Program-made: the position numbers and the translations under genes
Origin: Jeongeupia sp. HS-3
GTDB taxonomy: Bacteria > Pseudomonadota > Gammaproteobacteria > Burkholderiales > Chitinibacteraceae
DNA length: 64,000 nt
Direction of reading: 5' to 3'
NCBI RefSeq assembly: GCF_015140455.1
Contig: NZ_AP024094.1
Location: 434,001 to 498,000 of the forward strand
Notes under the pieces: model-generated
The model's input: only the letters and a program-made list of their open reading frames with translations
Told to the model about the DNA's origin: nothing
The model's database searches: none
Shown here: one piece after another, positions 17,913 to 27,750 of the stretch
Numbering within the stretch: the stretch's first letter is position 1
How the letters are laid out: the number at the start of each line of letters is the position of its first letter

Positions 17913-18758
17913 ATGCCGATTTCTCCTCCGCCGCTCGACATTATCGCCACCAACGTGAGCACCGCTCTGGCCGAGGATATCGGCGCTTGCGACTGGACCG
18001 CGCAACTGATCGCCGCCGAAGCGCCCGGTCGCGCCACGGTGCTGGCGCGCGAGGATGCGGTCGTCTGCGGCATTCCCTGGTTCGATGAAGTGTTCCGCCA
18101 GCTTGATCCAAGCGTGAGGGTGAGCTGGCGCGTGGCCGAGGGCGATCGCGTCAGCGCCGATACCTTGCTGTGCGAGCTTGAAGGCCCGGCGCGCAGCCTG
18201 CTGACCGGCGAGCGTTCGGCGCTGAACTTCCTGCAGCTGCTGTCGGCCGTGGCGAGCGAGACGCGCCGCTACGCCGATGTGGTCGAAGGCACCACCGCCC
18301 GGGTGCTCGATACCCGCAAGACCTTGCCGGGGCTGCGCCGGGCGCAGAAGTACGCGGTACTGGTCGGTGGCGGCGCCAATCAGCGCATCGGCCTGTACGA
18401 CGGCATCCTGATCAAGGAGAACCACATCATGGCCGCCGGCGGCATTGCCGAGGCCTTGGCTGCGGCGCAGGCGCTGGCGCCGGTCGGCGTGTCGATCCAG
18501 ATCGAGGTCGAGAGCCTGCTCGAGCTCGACGCGGCACTCGCCGCCGGCGCGGCCAGCGTGCTGCTCGACAACTTCACCCTGCCGCACCTCGCCGATGCGG
18601 TCGCGCTCAACGACGGCCGGGCGCTGCTCGAGGCATCGGGCGGCGTCGATTTTGGCACGCTGCGCGCTATCGCCGAAACCGGCGTCGACCGGATCTCGGT
18701 CGGCAAGCTGACCAAGGACGTGCGGGCGATCGACTTGTCGATGCGCTTCGTGCTCTGA
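17913..18758 (+). CDS. nadC: Nicotinate-nucleotide pyrophosphorylase (quinolinate phosphoribosyltransferase)
   Basis: A 281-residue enzyme making nicotinate mononucleotide from quinolinate and phosphoribosyl pyrophosphate in de novo NAD synthesis. The family signatures are clear: [33 protein letters not shown] with the substrate-binding Arg and Lys residues, [41 protein letters not shown] and [19 protein letters not shown]. The length is normal. A DMT transporter gene starts 4 bp after the stop and is probably cotranscribed. No other NAD synthesis gene is adjacent. Confidence 0.97.
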   Translation: MPISPPPLDIIATNVSTALAEDIGACDWTAQLIAAEAPGRATVLAREDAVVCGIPWFDEVFRQLDPSVRVSWRVAEGDRVSADTLLCELEGPARSLLTGERSALNFLQLLSAVASETRRYADVVEGTTARVLDTRKTLPGLRRAQKYAVLVGGGANQRIGLYDGILIKENHIMAAGGIAEALAAAQALAPVGVSIQIEVESLLELDAALAAGAASVLLDNFTLPHLADAVALNDGRALLEASGGVDFGTLRAIAETGVDRISVGKLTKDVRAIDLSMRFVL

Positions 18759-18762
18759 ACCG

Positions 18763-19653
18763 ATGAACCGCTACGCGCTGTGCCTGATCGCGGCGATGCT
18801 GATGGTTGGCAGCAATGTCGGCATCGGCAAGGGCATTGTCGCGATCATGCCGGTGCTGCTGTTCGCGCTGCTGCGTTTTGTCGTCGGCGTGACGGTGCTG
18901 GCGCCGTTCTACCGGCCGGCACAGATACGCCGGGTCAGTCGGGCCGAGTGGCGCAATCTGTTCCTGCAGGCGCTGTTCGGCACCTTTCTGTTCACGCTGC
19001 TGATGCTGTACGGCGTGCAGCGCACCAGCGCGCTCGCCGCCGGGGTGATCACCAGTACGATACCGGCGGTGGTGATTCTGCTGGCGTGGCTGCTGCTGCG
19101 CGAGCGACCCAGCCGGCGCGCCTTGCTGGCGGTGGCGCTGGCGATGGGCGGGGTGTTGATCGTCAACGTCGCCCGCAGCAGCGGTGACGATGGTGGTTCG
19201 CTGTTCGGCAACCTGCTGGTGCTCGGGGCGGTCTGCTGCGAATCACTGTACGTGATCCTGTCGCGCCGGCTGACGCAGACGCTGCCGGCGATCGAGATCT
19301 GCGCCTACACCCATGCGATCGGCTTGCTGCTGATGCTGCCGCTGGGCTTGGGCGCGGCGTGGTCGTTTGATTTTGCCGTGATCGACGCCAAGACCTGGGC
19401 GCTGACCGTCTGGTATGGGCTGGCGGCGAGCGTGTTTTCGTTCTGGCTGTGGATGAAGGGCATCCGCCATGTGCCGGGGTCACTGGCCGGGGTGTTTACC
19501 GCAGTGCTGCCGATTGCCGCTGCGGCTTACGGTATCGTTTTTCTCGGCGAACGCCCGACGCTGGCGCACGGCATTGCGCTGGCTTGCGTGCTGGCCGGCA
19601 TCGTCATCGCCAGCATGCAGGCGCCGGCCAAGCCGCTGTTGCCCGAGCGCTGA
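18763..19653 (+). CDS. DMT-family transporter (two EamA domains)
   Basis: A 296-residue protein with ten predicted membrane helices in two homologous halves. The first half ends with GVITSTIPAVVILLAWLLL and RERPSRRALLAVALAMGGV; the second with GSLAGVFTAVLPIAAAAYGI and LGERPTLAHGIALACVLAGI. That duplicated pattern is the EamA/RhaT signature. Such proteins usually export amino acids or other metabolites across the inner membrane. The 4 bp gap from nadC suggests one transcript, but a link with NAD metabolism is not established. Confidence 0.9.
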   Translation: MNRYALCLIAAMLMVGSNVGIGKGIVAIMPVLLFALLRFVVGVTVLAPFYRPAQIRRVSRAEWRNLFLQALFGTFLFTLLMLYGVQRTSALAAGVITSTIPAVVILLAWLLLRERPSRRALLAVALAMGGVLIVNVARSSGDDGGSLFGNLLVLGAVCCESLYVILSRRLTQTLPAIEICAYTHAIGLLLMLPLGLGAAWSFDFAVIDAKTWALTVWYGLAASVFSFWLWMKGIRHVPGSLAGVFTAVLPIAAAAYGIVFLGERPTLAHGIALACVLAGIVIASMQAPAKPLLPER

Positions 19654-19662
19654 GCGCGGCGC

Positions 19663-21741
19663 TCAGGCCGTGGCTTGCGACGTCGCGGCCTGGGCGAACT
19701 CCGCGGCTGGCACCGGCCGGCCGAGCAGATAGCCCTGTAGCGAATCGCAGCCGAGCCGGGTCAGGAATTCCTGCTGCGCCTGCGTCTCGACGCCCTCGGC
19801 AACGATATTGAGCTTGAGCGTCTGGCCGAGCGCGACGATGGCCGAGACGATGGCGGCGTCGTCGCTGTCGTGCGTCAGTTCGTTGACGAAGCCGCGATCG
19901 ATCTTCAGTTCGTTCGCCGGCAGCCGCTTCAGATACAGCAGGCTCGAATAGCCGGTGCCGAAATCGTCGATCGAGATATTCACGCCCATATCGGCGAGCT
20001 GCCGCAGGATCACCAGGCTGGCCTCGGCATCGCGCATCGCGGTGGTCTCGGTGATTTCCAGCGTCAAGTGCCGCGGCGCCAGGCCGTGGCGCTTCAAGGT
20101 GTCACTCACCGTTTGCGGCAAACTGGCGTGCGCGAACTGTTGTGCCGACAGATTGACGGCAACCGACCAGTCGCGGTGGCCTTGATCGTGCCATGCGCGC
20201 ATTTGCCGGCAAGCCTCGTCGAGCACCCATTCGCCGATCTGCAGCACCAGCCCGCTGCGCTCGGCCAGTTCGAGGAAGGTGTCGGGGCCGATCAGCCCGC
20301 GACTCGGGTGCATCCAGCGCAAGAGGGCTTCGGCACCGATGATGGGGCCGTGCGGCGCGCAGAACTTGGGCTGGTAATGCAGCAGCAGTTCGTTCCGGCC
20401 CAAGGCCAGCCGCAGGTCCTGCAAGAGCTGCAATTGTTCCTGGGCGTTGGCGTTCATCGACGCCTTGAAGAAGCAATAGCCGTTTCGCCCCGCATCCTTG
20501 GCGTGATACATCGCCGCGTCGGCATTGGCCATCAGTTCGCGCGACTCGGCGCCGTCGTCGGGGTAGATCGCGATGCCGATGCTGACCGACACGCCCAAGG
20601 CGTGCCGCTGGATGCTGAACGGCTCGTCGATGGCCTTGACCAGCTTGTCGGCAATCGCCGCCGCGTCCTGCGGTTTGGCGAGTTCGAGGATCAGAACGAA
20701 CTCGTCGCCACCGAGCCGGGCGATCGTGTCCTGCGCCCGGACGCTCTGCTTGATCCGCGCGGCGACGTCGATCAGCAAGTCGTCGCCGACGTGATGCCCG
20801 AACGCGTCGTTGACGGCCTTGAAGCCGTCCAGGTCCATGAACATCAGCGCGAAGCGGCTATGATCGCGCTCCGCCTTGTGGACGGCCTGCTCCAGCCGGT
20901 CTTCGAGCAGCAAACGGTTCGGCAGCTTGGTCAGGTTGTCGTGCAGCGCCAGATGCATCAGCTCGTGGTTGGCCTCGGCCAGCGATGTGGCAAGCACAGC
21001 GGTGCGCGCCGCCATGCGGCTATCGAGTACCGACACGATCAGCGCGATCGCCAGTACCGCCAGCGTGACCACGATCACCAGCAGCGCCAGCCAGTTGGTG
21101 GCGATGCCGCTATTGGCCGCGCCGCAGAAGCTGCCGAGCGGAAACTGCGACGCCGCCATGCCGGTGTAGTGCATGCCGACGATGGCGATACCCATGACCA
21201 CCGCCGCGCCGCTGCGGATCAGCTTGACGCGCGGCGAGCCGAAGCGCAGCCGGAACGCCATCCACAGCGCCGCGCCCGATGCGCCGACGGCGATGAGGAT
21301 CGACAGCGCGAACAGCGAGGGGATGTAGTGGATGCCCGGCAGCATGCGCATCGCCGCCATGCCGCTGTAATGCATGGAGGCGATGCCGGCGCCCATCAAT
21401 AAGGCGCCGAGTATCAGCCGGGCCCACGGCAGCGTGTTCTGGCACACCAGCCACAGCGCGAAGGCCGACGCAGCGACCGCGATCAGCAGCGAGAGGAAGG
21501 TGATGACCGGATCGTAGCCAAGCGGAATCGGCAGGCTGAAGGCGAGCATGCCGATGAAATGCATCGACCAGATGCCCAGACCCATGGCGAATGCACCGCC
21601 GGCCAGCCAGCAGCGTTTGGCTTTGCCTTGAGACGTGGCGACCCGCCCGGCCATGTCCAGCGCGGTATACGACGCCAGGATGGCGACCAATAAGGAAAAA
21701 AGAACAAGAACGTGGTTGTAACTGTTGCTTAGCACCGACAT
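19663..21741 (-). CDS. Membrane sensor with MHYT, GGDEF and EAL domains (c-di-GMP turnover)
   Basis: 692 residues. The N-terminal about 240 residues are a seven-helix MHYT sensor with three copies of its metal-binding-like motif (SMHFIGM, SMHYSGM, GMHYTGM), thought to sense oxygen, CO or NO through copper. A GGDEF domain follows with an intact RLGGDEF active site, then an EAL domain with EALLRW, VNLSAQQF, LEITETTAM, SIDDFGTGYSSL and VAEGVETQAQ. Both catalytic sites look complete, so it could make and break c-di-GMP; many such proteins act mainly as phosphodiesterases. It faces the DMT gene tail to tail. Confidence 0.93.
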   Translation of the reverse strand: MSVLSNSYNHVLVLFSLLVAILASYTALDMAGRVATSQGKAKRCWLAGGAFAMGLGIWSMHFIGMLAFSLPIPLGYDPVITFLSLLIAVAASAFALWLVCQNTLPWARLILGALLMGAGIASMHYSGMAAMRMLPGIHYIPSLFALSILIAVGASGAALWMAFRLRFGSPRVKLIRSGAAVVMGIAIVGMHYTGMAASQFPLGSFCGAANSGIATNWLALLVIVVTLAVLAIALIVSVLDSRMAARTAVLATSLAEANHELMHLALHDNLTKLPNRLLLEDRLEQAVHKAERDHSRFALMFMDLDGFKAVNDAFGHHVGDDLLIDVAARIKQSVRAQDTIARLGGDEFVLILELAKPQDAAAIADKLVKAIDEPFSIQRHALGVSVSIGIAIYPDDGAESRELMANADAAMYHAKDAGRNGYCFFKASMNANAQEQLQLLQDLRLALGRNELLLHYQPKFCAPHGPIIGAEALLRWMHPSRGLIGPDTFLELAERSGLVLQIGEWVLDEACRQMRAWHDQGHRDWSVAVNLSAQQFAHASLPQTVSDTLKRHGLAPRHLTLEITETTAMRDAEASLVILRQLADMGVNISIDDFGTGYSSLLYLKRLPANELKIDRGFVNELTHDSDDAAIVSAIVALGQTLKLNIVAEGVETQAQQEFLTRLGCDSLQGYLLGRPVPAAEFAQAATSQATA

Positions 21742-21909
21742 TCCCTTGTATGCGACGGACAGTTTTTGTAAGGCATATTCTTACTGCATAAAACGTAATT
21801 ATTCACAGATCAGGCGAAGGAGACGATATTTATCCGGCATGGTTCCCCGGGGACGCCAATTTGGCGGGCCGACGGGGAGAGTGCAAGCAACCCCGGCCAG
21901 CCGCTTGAG

Positions 21910-23490
21910 TCACGCGCTCAAGCGGAACCAGCCAAGTTGGCTGTCAAGGGCATTGGCGGTTGCGGTGAGCTCGCGCATTTCGTCGCGCATCGCTTCGCTC
22001 TTGGCGCTGCTGTCGCGCGCGCCGTCGCCGATGTGCTCAAGCCGTTCGCGGATCGCGCTGCTGGCGCGGCCCTGTTCGTCGACGGTTTCGCTGATGGCCG
22101 CCATCATCGCGCCGACGCGCTCGGCCGCGGCGCCGATGCGCGCGAGCGAGCCGCTCACCGTGGCGCCGTCGTCGTGGCACTCGCTGACCCGTTCGGCAGC
22201 GGCCTGCATCGCCGTGAGCGTGTCGCGCGTGCGCGTGCGGGTGGCGTCAAGGATCTCGCGGATACGCTGGGTCGAATCGGTGGTCGACAGCGACAGTTTT
22301 CTGACTTCGTCGGCAACGACGGCGAAACCGCGTCCGGCCTCGCCAGCACGGGCGGCCTCGATCGCGGCGTTCAGCGCCAGCAGATTGGTCTGGCCGGCGA
22401 TCGAATCGATGCTTGCCGCGACGGTGACGATCTGGCCGATTGCATCGGCGAGCGACTGCATCGATTGTTCGGCGTGGCCGAAATCGTGTTCGAGCAGGTC
22501 GAGCCGGGTCAGCGAGGCTTCGCCGGCCGAGCGCGCGGCCTGAATGGCTTCGAGCGTCTGCAGCGCGGCGCTGGCCGCCTGTTCGGCGCGCTCGCCGACG
22601 TGCTGCACCGCCGCCTCAAGGCTGGCGCTGCTGCCGGCGATGTCTTGCAGATGCCCGGTCTGGCGTGTGGCATCGCCGTGCACGTCGCCGGCGAGGCGGG
22701 CGACGTCGCTGGCGTCGTCCCGCGTGGTTTGCGCTGCGGCCTGCGCCTGTTTCAAGGTCAAGGCCAGCCGTTCGACGAAGCGGTTCAGCTGGCGGCCCAG
22801 CTGGCCGATTTCGTCGTCCGCCTCGTGCAGCCGGTCATTGAGGTCGCCGGTCGCCAGCCGCGCCACTGCAGCGCCCATGGTCGACAGCCGGCGGTCCAGC
22901 TTGCGGGCGAACGAGCGCTGGCTGGCGACGATCAGCAAGGCGGTCAGCCCCAGCGGCACCAAGGTCAGTAGCAGCAGGCGCGCGGCGCGGCGGTCGATCG
23001 CTGCGGTCACCGTCGCCGCTTCGTTGCGGTTGCGTAGCGAGGCGGCGTCGAGTTCGGCCAGCGTCGGTTCCAGTTCGGTGTGATAGATCGCCTCGGGAAT
23101 GCCCAGCGCGTCCTGCGGGCTGGTCGCCGAAATGGCCACGGCGCTGCGGTACTGCTGCAGATAATTGCGCCAGCGCCCCGCCAGCAGCGCATCGAGCCTG
23201 GCGGCGCCGGCGTTGTCGAGCAAAGGTCGCAGCTTTTGCGCTGCGCCGGCGACGGTTCGCTCGGTGCCCGCGATGCGCGTTTCGGCGTCACCGGCCAGCG
23301 GATCTAGCCTCGAGAGCATCAGCATTTCGCCCTTCATCGTGGCGATCGCGCCCAGCGCGCCCTGGTTGTCGCGAAACTGCCCGTATTCCTGGTGCAGCCG
23401 GTGGTTCTGCCAGCTGATCCAGCCGGCCAGCACGGCCAGCGCGCAGACGGTGACGATGCTGACGAGTTTGAGCTGGGCGGCAATACGCAT
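21910..23490 (-). CDS. Methyl-accepting chemotaxis protein
   Basis: 526 residues. A first membrane helix ([16 protein letters not shown]) is followed by a periplasmic helical bundle of about 160 residues, a second helix ([18 protein letters not shown]), a HAMP-like linker and a long cytoplasmic coiled coil. The signalling tip is recognisable as [20 protein letters not shown] then [12 protein letters not shown]. The periplasmic domain resembles a four-helix-bundle sensor; the ligand is unknown. There is no CheR-docking pentapeptide at the C-terminus (it ends LGWFRLSA). No che genes are in the window, so it signals to a remote Che system. Confidence 0.93.
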   Translation of the reverse strand: MRIAAQLKLVSIVTVCALAVLAGWISWQNHRLHQEYGQFRDNQGALGAIATMKGEMLMLSRLDPLAGDAETRIAGTERTVAGAAQKLRPLLDNAGAARLDALLAGRWRNYLQQYRSAVAISATSPQDALGIPEAIYHTELEPTLAELDAASLRNRNEAATVTAAIDRRAARLLLLTLVPLGLTALLIVASQRSFARKLDRRLSTMGAAVARLATGDLNDRLHEADDEIGQLGRQLNRFVERLALTLKQAQAAAQTTRDDASDVARLAGDVHGDATRQTGHLQDIAGSSASLEAAVQHVGERAEQAASAALQTLEAIQAARSAGEASLTRLDLLEHDFGHAEQSMQSLADAIGQIVTVAASIDSIAGQTNLLALNAAIEAARAGEAGRGFAVVADEVRKLSLSTTDSTQRIREILDATRTRTRDTLTAMQAAAERVSECHDDGATVSGSLARIGAAAERVGAMMAAISETVDEQGRASSAIRERLEHIGDGARDSSAKSEAMRDEMRELTATANALDSQLGWFRLSA

Positions 23491-23658
23491 GGCTTTCCCT
23501 TATTTGTAAGCCTGCGAGCCTATTTGTTAATTATGAAATACTGATTAAAGCCGTCCCTGCCTTGCACTATGCCGCGCGACCCTGCTATTGCGGGCGACTT
23601 GCCTGTGCTGAGCATCGCGGCAGCTGCAGGCATCGTCAGTCTGGAGAAATCTGCAGCG

Positions 23659-23991
23659 CTATGGCGCCGTGTTGCGCCGCCCCAGCCACGCCAGCACCGC
23701 GGGCAGCCACGTTGGCTCAAGGTGTGCAGGCTGCACGCTGGACGCCGCCGTGCAGCGCAATTGCGCGCCGGCATCGGTCTGCAGCGTCACGACGTCGGCC
23801 TGCGTGAACACATGGTGTTCGCCGGCGCGGAGCGGCCGTTGGCGTGGCAGCATGGTTTCGGCCAGCCACAGCGGGGCCTCGATCACGGCGAGCCGGCCGC
23901 GCACGACGTGGATTACCGTGCCGCGTGCGACGACGAACTGCTGGGTTTGGGCTGGCGCGAGGCTGATATCGCGCTGGGTGGGCTGCTTCAT
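23659..23991 (-). CDS. DUF2917 family small protein
   Basis: 110 residues from ATG 23991, with GGAG 9 bases upstream; longer in-frame extensions are not needed. The sequence from FVVARGTVIHVVRGRLAVIE to VVTLQTDAGAQLRC matches the DUF2917 pattern, a short beta-rich, cupin-like domain common next to MocR regulators in Betaproteobacteria. The function is unknown. It diverges from the MocR gene at 24164 across an intergenic region that carries operator-like repeats, so the MocR protein probably controls it. Confidence 0.75.
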   Translation of the reverse strand: MKQPTQRDISLAPAQTQQFVVARGTVIHVVRGRLAVIEAPLWLAETMLPRQRPLRAGEHHVFTQADVVTLQTDAGAQLRCTAASSVQPAHLEPTWLPAVLAWLGRRNTAP

Positions 23992-24068
23992 CTCGTTGAC
24001 TCCATTTGATCGACGACTCAGCGTACCGGCGAGGGGGGGGCGCTTCGAGGCATACCCATGGCATGACG

Positions 24069-24128
24069 GATACGGAACAGAACTCGAAATAGCCGTGTGT
24101 TGCGATACAGAAGGCGCAAATCTGTATC
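24069..24128. promoter_or_regulatory. Candidate MocR operator: direct and inverted repeats between DUF2917 and MocR genes
   Basis: GATACGGAA (24069-24077) and GATACAGAA (24104-24112) form a direct repeat 35 bp apart. GATACAG (24104-24110) and CTGTATC (24122-24128) are a perfect inverted repeat around 11 bases. GGAACAG (24074-24080) also mirrors CTGTTCC (24128-24134). Direct repeats of this kind in divergent intergenic regions are what GabR, PdxR and TauR bind. Confidence 0.5.
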
Positions 24129-24163
24129 TGTTCCCGCCCATGGCGCGGGCTAAGATCATGGGC

Positions 24164-25594
24164 ATGGATGCCCTCCCGCTTTACCGCCAACTGGCGGCAC
24201 ACTATCAACACGTGATCGACACCGGCACGCTGTCGCCCGGTAGCCGCATGCCGTCACTGCGCGCCTTGATGGACAGGCACGACGTCAGCCTGTCGACCGC
24301 GCTGCAGAGCTGTCGGCATCTGGAACGCTACGGTTATCTGGAGGCGCGGCCGAGGTCGGGTTACTTCGTGCGCCAGCCGCACAAGCCGGCGTGCGAGCCG
24401 GTCGCCGAGCCGATTGCCCGGCTGGCCGAGCCGGCGCAATACGTCGGCATCCATGAGCGGGTGTCGGCGGTGATCGCACAAGGGCGCTTGCATCCGGTGA
24501 AATTCAACCTCGCGGTCGCGGTGGCCGCGCCCGAGCTCTACCCGGTCGAGGCGCTGAAGCAGGCGGCGATTCGCGCGCTGCGCCACGATCCGACCGTGTT
24601 GACGTCGGCGGCGGTGCCCAACGGCAGCGCGGCGTTTCGCGCCGTGCTAGCGCAGCGGGCGTTGTCGGCGCGTATCGCCGTGAGCCGCGACGAAATCATC
24701 GTCACCCACGGTTGCATCGAGGCGCTCAACCTCGCACTACGGGCGGTGGCGCAGCCGGGCGACGTGATCGCGGTCGAGTCGCCGTCGTATTACGGGCTGT
24801 TGCAGATACTGGAAAGTCTGGGGATGAAGGCGCTGGAAATCCCCGCCAGCGCGCAAACGGGCATCTCGATCGAGGCGCTTGAACTCGCCGCGCAGACCTA
24901 CCGCAATATCAAGGCGGTGGTCGTAGTGCCGAACTTCCAGAACCCGCTCGGCGCGGTGATGCCCGATGCCAGCAAGGCCAGACTGGTGGAATGGTGCGAA
25001 GCGCAGGCGATACCGCTGATCGAGGACGATACCTACAGCCTGCTGAGCAACGACGACACACCGCTCTCGGCCTGCAAGGCCTGGGACAAGACCGGCAACG
25101 TGCTCTACTGCGCCTCCTTGCACAAAACGCTGGCGCCGGGGATGCGGCTGGGCTGGCTGATCGCCGGCAAGTGGCAGGCGCGGGTCGAAATGCTCAAGCA
25201 TGCGCAGAGCCGCGCCAACGAAGTGCTGCCACAGCTGGCCGCGGCCGATTTCATGGGGTCCAGCGCTTACGATCGTCACCTGCGGCGGCTGCGCCTGGCG
25301 CTACGCGATCAGCGCGAACAGATGGCCGAAGCGGTCGCGACCTACTTCCCGGCGGGCACCCGGCTGACGGTGCCGCAGGGCGGGCTGTGCCTGTGGATCG
25401 AGATGCCGGGCCGGGCGTCGTCCGGGCGCTTGTTCGAACAGGCGATGCTTGCGGGTATCGGCATTGCCCCGGGGGTGATGTTCTCGAATTCCGACCGCTT
25501 CGACGCCTTTTTTCGCATCTCCTGCGGCCAGCGGTACACGCGCGAACTCAATACCGCGATGCGCACGCTGGGCCGGCTGGCCGCCGAGCCCTGA
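24164..25594 (+). CDS. MocR/GabR-type regulator: GntR DNA-binding domain fused to an aminotransferase domain
   Basis: About 476 residues from ATG 24164; ATG 24158 is also in frame. Residues 1-75 are a GntR-type winged helix (PLYRQLAAHYQHVIDTGTLS, then PGSRMPSLRALMDRHDVS). The rest is a fold-type I aminotransferase domain with VVPNFQNPLGAVMPD, IEDDTYSLL and the cofactor Lys in ASLHKTLAPGMRLGWL. MocR proteins use PLP or its adducts as the signal and often repress or activate the divergent gene. The close divergent DUF2917 gene is the likely target. Confidence 0.92.
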   Translation: MDALPLYRQLAAHYQHVIDTGTLSPGSRMPSLRALMDRHDVSLSTALQSCRHLERYGYLEARPRSGYFVRQPHKPACEPVAEPIARLAEPAQYVGIHERVSAVIAQGRLHPVKFNLAVAVAAPELYPVEALKQAAIRALRHDPTVLTSAAVPNGSAAFRAVLAQRALSARIAVSRDEIIVTHGCIEALNLALRAVAQPGDVIAVESPSYYGLLQILESLGMKALEIPASAQTGISIEALELAAQTYRNIKAVVVVPNFQNPLGAVMPDASKARLVEWCEAQAIPLIEDDTYSLLSNDDTPLSACKAWDKTGNVLYCASLHKTLAPGMRLGWLIAGKWQARVEMLKHAQSRANEVLPQLAAADFMGSSAYDRHLRRLRLALRDQREQMAEAVATYFPAGTRLTVPQGGLCLWIEMPGRASSGRLFEQAMLAGIGIAPGVMFSNSDRFDAFFRISCGQRYTRELNTAMRTLGRLAAEP

Positions 25595-25786
25595 ACATTG
25601 ACTCTGCAGAAATTGAGTCCGTATGAAACCGGTTTAGCCAAGCCATAGGTTTGTGTTTGCAGAATGACGCCCCATTCCGTGGGGGCTCGGTCTGCATCGC
25701 CGACGTGGCCACGCCGTTTCCGTGCCATATGAAAGATACGATCCGTGTCGCCGATTCCCCGATCTCAGGCCGTTCGAGAGAACAAA

Positions 25787-25812
25787 GGCTTACAGCGTTC
25801 GATCTGTAAGCC
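25787..25812 (-). terminator. Terminator after the HAF-repeat gene
   Basis: Perfect 9 bp stem GGCTTACAG / CTGTAAGCC around an 8-base loop. Read on the - strand it is followed by TTTGTT and lies about 45 bases after the HAF gene stop. The U-run is short, so efficiency may be moderate. Confidence 0.65.
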
Positions 25813-25857
25813 CCTGAGCCCGCTTGGGCTATTGGTGGCGACATACCGCCGCCGGTG

Positions 25858-27489
25858 TCATTGCGGTCTGAGCAGCATCAGCCCCTGATTTGTCTGCACG
25901 ACGATCGCACCATCGTCTGATACTGCCAGTGCGCCGGAGAGCTTGATCCCGGCCGGCGCGCCGGTGAGTCGGCTGTTCAGATCGACCATGCCGCTAACGC
26001 TCGACCAGGCGAACGCCCGCCATTCGCCGCTGGCGGTCTGGGCCGTGCCGACGACGACGCCGGCATAATTGATCGCCGCAGCGGTCGATGTCTTGCCGCC
26101 GAGCGTACCAAGGTCGAGCATCCCACCACCCGTCTGTCTCCACAAGAACGCATGCCATGTGCCACTGGCCGTCTGCGCCCGCCCGATCACTTCGCCGGAG
26201 TTGTTAATGCCGACCGCAGTGGAGTCTTTGCCGCCGAGCGTGCCTAGGTCGGCCATGCCATCCGACGACGGCCACGCAAACGCATGGAGCTGCCCGCTGG
26301 CGGTTTGCGCCGAGCCGATGACCCGGCCGTCGCTATTTACCGCGGCGGCGGCCGAGGTCTTGCCGCCGAGTGTGCCCAGGTCGACCATCCCTTCGCTGCT
26401 CATCCACGAAAATGCCCGCTGCTGACCATCGCGATTCTGTGCGGCACCGACGATCCGGCCGGCATCGTTGATTGCTGCCGCCGACGAGCCGCTTCCGCCT
26501 AGCGTGCCAAGATCCGTCAGCCCGCCGTTGATCCAAAGGAAGGCATGTTGGCCGTCGCGGCGAACTTGCGACGTGCCGACAATCTGGCCACTGCCGTTGA
26601 TTGCGTTGGCCACCGAATTGTTTCCGCCTAGCGTGCCAAGGTCGATCATGCCGTCGCCTGCGGTCCACAAGAAAGCGTGCATCTGGCCGCGGCCATTTTG
26701 TGCCGTGCCGACGACCTTGCCCGACGGGTTGATCGCATTGGCCATCGAAGACCTGCCGCCTAGCGTGCCGAGATCCTGAATGGCGCTGCCGAGCCAGGCG
26801 AATGCGCGCAGCTCGCCGGGTCTTCTGCCGTTGCCGGCCAGTGTTGCGGTGCCGGCGGCCTGGCCGCTGGCGTTGATGCCTTGCGGCGTGATCGTGCCGG
26901 CATTGCCACCGAGGCTCAACGCTGTGGCGCCGTACAGGCTCGCGACCGTTCCGGTCGAGGTAAAACTCAGGTCGTCGATCGCGAAGGACGTGCCGCCATT
27001 GTGGATTTGAATCTTGGCGATCGCGTTGCCGGAAGTGGTGACGGACAAAAATGCATTGGTTGCGTCAGAAGACAATGTCGATTGGGCAACTTGGTTGTTG
27101 GCGCTATCAAACGCGAAGATTCCGACGTTGGCCACTCCTGACAGGTAGGCAGAGACCGAGGTGACATTTCCGCTGATGCCTGCGTTGAATTGGAAATGTG
27201 CAAGTCCCTCCGAATACGCCACGTTGGTGCCTGAAACCGGGGGGAAAGTAGCGTGACCGACGGTATTGTAGGCAGTCACACCACTGATTGTAACGCCACG
27301 TGACTGATACTGATTGGTCAGCGAGGTGCCATCCGGAACGTCTTCAAAATCCAGCGTCGTCGTTGCGGTCGACGCCGTCGCCGCGACGCCTATCGCGATC
27401 GCGCCCATGAGCGCGTACAGCCGAAACCGCAAACCGATACCCCATTGCTGCGCCAAGCACCCGAGCCAAACCCACGTTAATCGTATCAT
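25858..27489 (-). CDS. Secreted HAF-repeat protein
   Basis: 543 residues from ATG 27489 with GGAGAG upstream. The N-terminus carries a hydrophobic export signal (LYALMGAIAIGVAATAST, cleavage near ATA). Residues of about 40-190 form a beta-rich domain starting TTLDFEDVPDGTSL, as in PEP-CTERM-associated and other surface proteins. From about residue 200 to 520 there are six DLGTLGG units spaced about 45-48 residues, each followed by an AIN-x-x-G turn and a (A/H)AFxW strand; this is the extracellular HAF repeat, probably a beta-propeller. The C-terminus ends LMLLRPQ with no PEP-CTERM sorting signal or LPxTG, so it is likely released or bound otherwise. The function is unknown. Confidence 0.8.
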   Translation of the reverse strand: MIRLTWVWLGCLAQQWGIGLRFRLYALMGAIAIGVAATASTATTTLDFEDVPDGTSLTNQYQSRGVTISGVTAYNTVGHATFPPVSGTNVAYSEGLAHFQFNAGISGNVTSVSAYLSGVANVGIFAFDSANNQVAQSTLSSDATNAFLSVTTSGNAIAKIQIHNGGTSFAIDDLSFTSTGTVASLYGATALSLGGNAGTITPQGINASGQAAGTATLAGNGRRPGELRAFAWLGSAIQDLGTLGGRSSMANAINPSGKVVGTAQNGRGQMHAFLWTAGDGMIDLGTLGGNNSVANAINGSGQIVGTSQVRRDGQHAFLWINGGLTDLGTLGGSGSSAAAINDAGRIVGAAQNRDGQQRAFSWMSSEGMVDLGTLGGKTSAAAAVNSDGRVIGSAQTASGQLHAFAWPSSDGMADLGTLGGKDSTAVGINNSGEVIGRAQTASGTWHAFLWRQTGGGMLDLGTLGGKTSTAAAINYAGVVVGTAQTASGEWRAFAWSSVSGMVDLNSRLTGAPAGIKLSGALAVSDDGAIVVQTNQGLMLLRPQ

Positions 27490-27659
27490 CTTGCTCTCCT
27501 TTGCCTGATTCGATTTCGAGCCCAGTCCGGACGACCGGGATGTGGTTGGCTGCGTTGCGGCTCGCCGGACACTGTATCCAAGTAAGCACCGCGTCGATGG
27601 TTAGACTAGGCACTTCTGACGGCTGGTGTCGGAAGCTGCAGCGGAGCATTCCAAAGGAA

Positions 27660-27686
27660 AAGGGCGAACCATGATGGTTCGCCCTT
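27660..27686. terminator. Strong hairpin, probable terminator after the GlmS-like gene
   Basis: AAGGGCGAACCAT and ATGGTTCGCCCTT are perfect 13-base arms around a single base. On the - strand the stem is followed by TTTTCC and it lies about 65 bases after the GlmS-like stop. It also separates that gene from the HAF-repeat gene's promoter region. Confidence 0.7.
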
Positions 27687-27750
27687 CGTATCGGTGTGAT
27701 TGTCTTATGACGGATTTGTGCTGACCATTTTTCAGCTCGAGAGGCACGCG

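Noticed and set aside
19870-21402. + strand frame opposite the MHYT-GGDEF-EAL gene
   Set aside because: Shadow frame with repeated Gln/Arg-rich sequence and no homology pattern.
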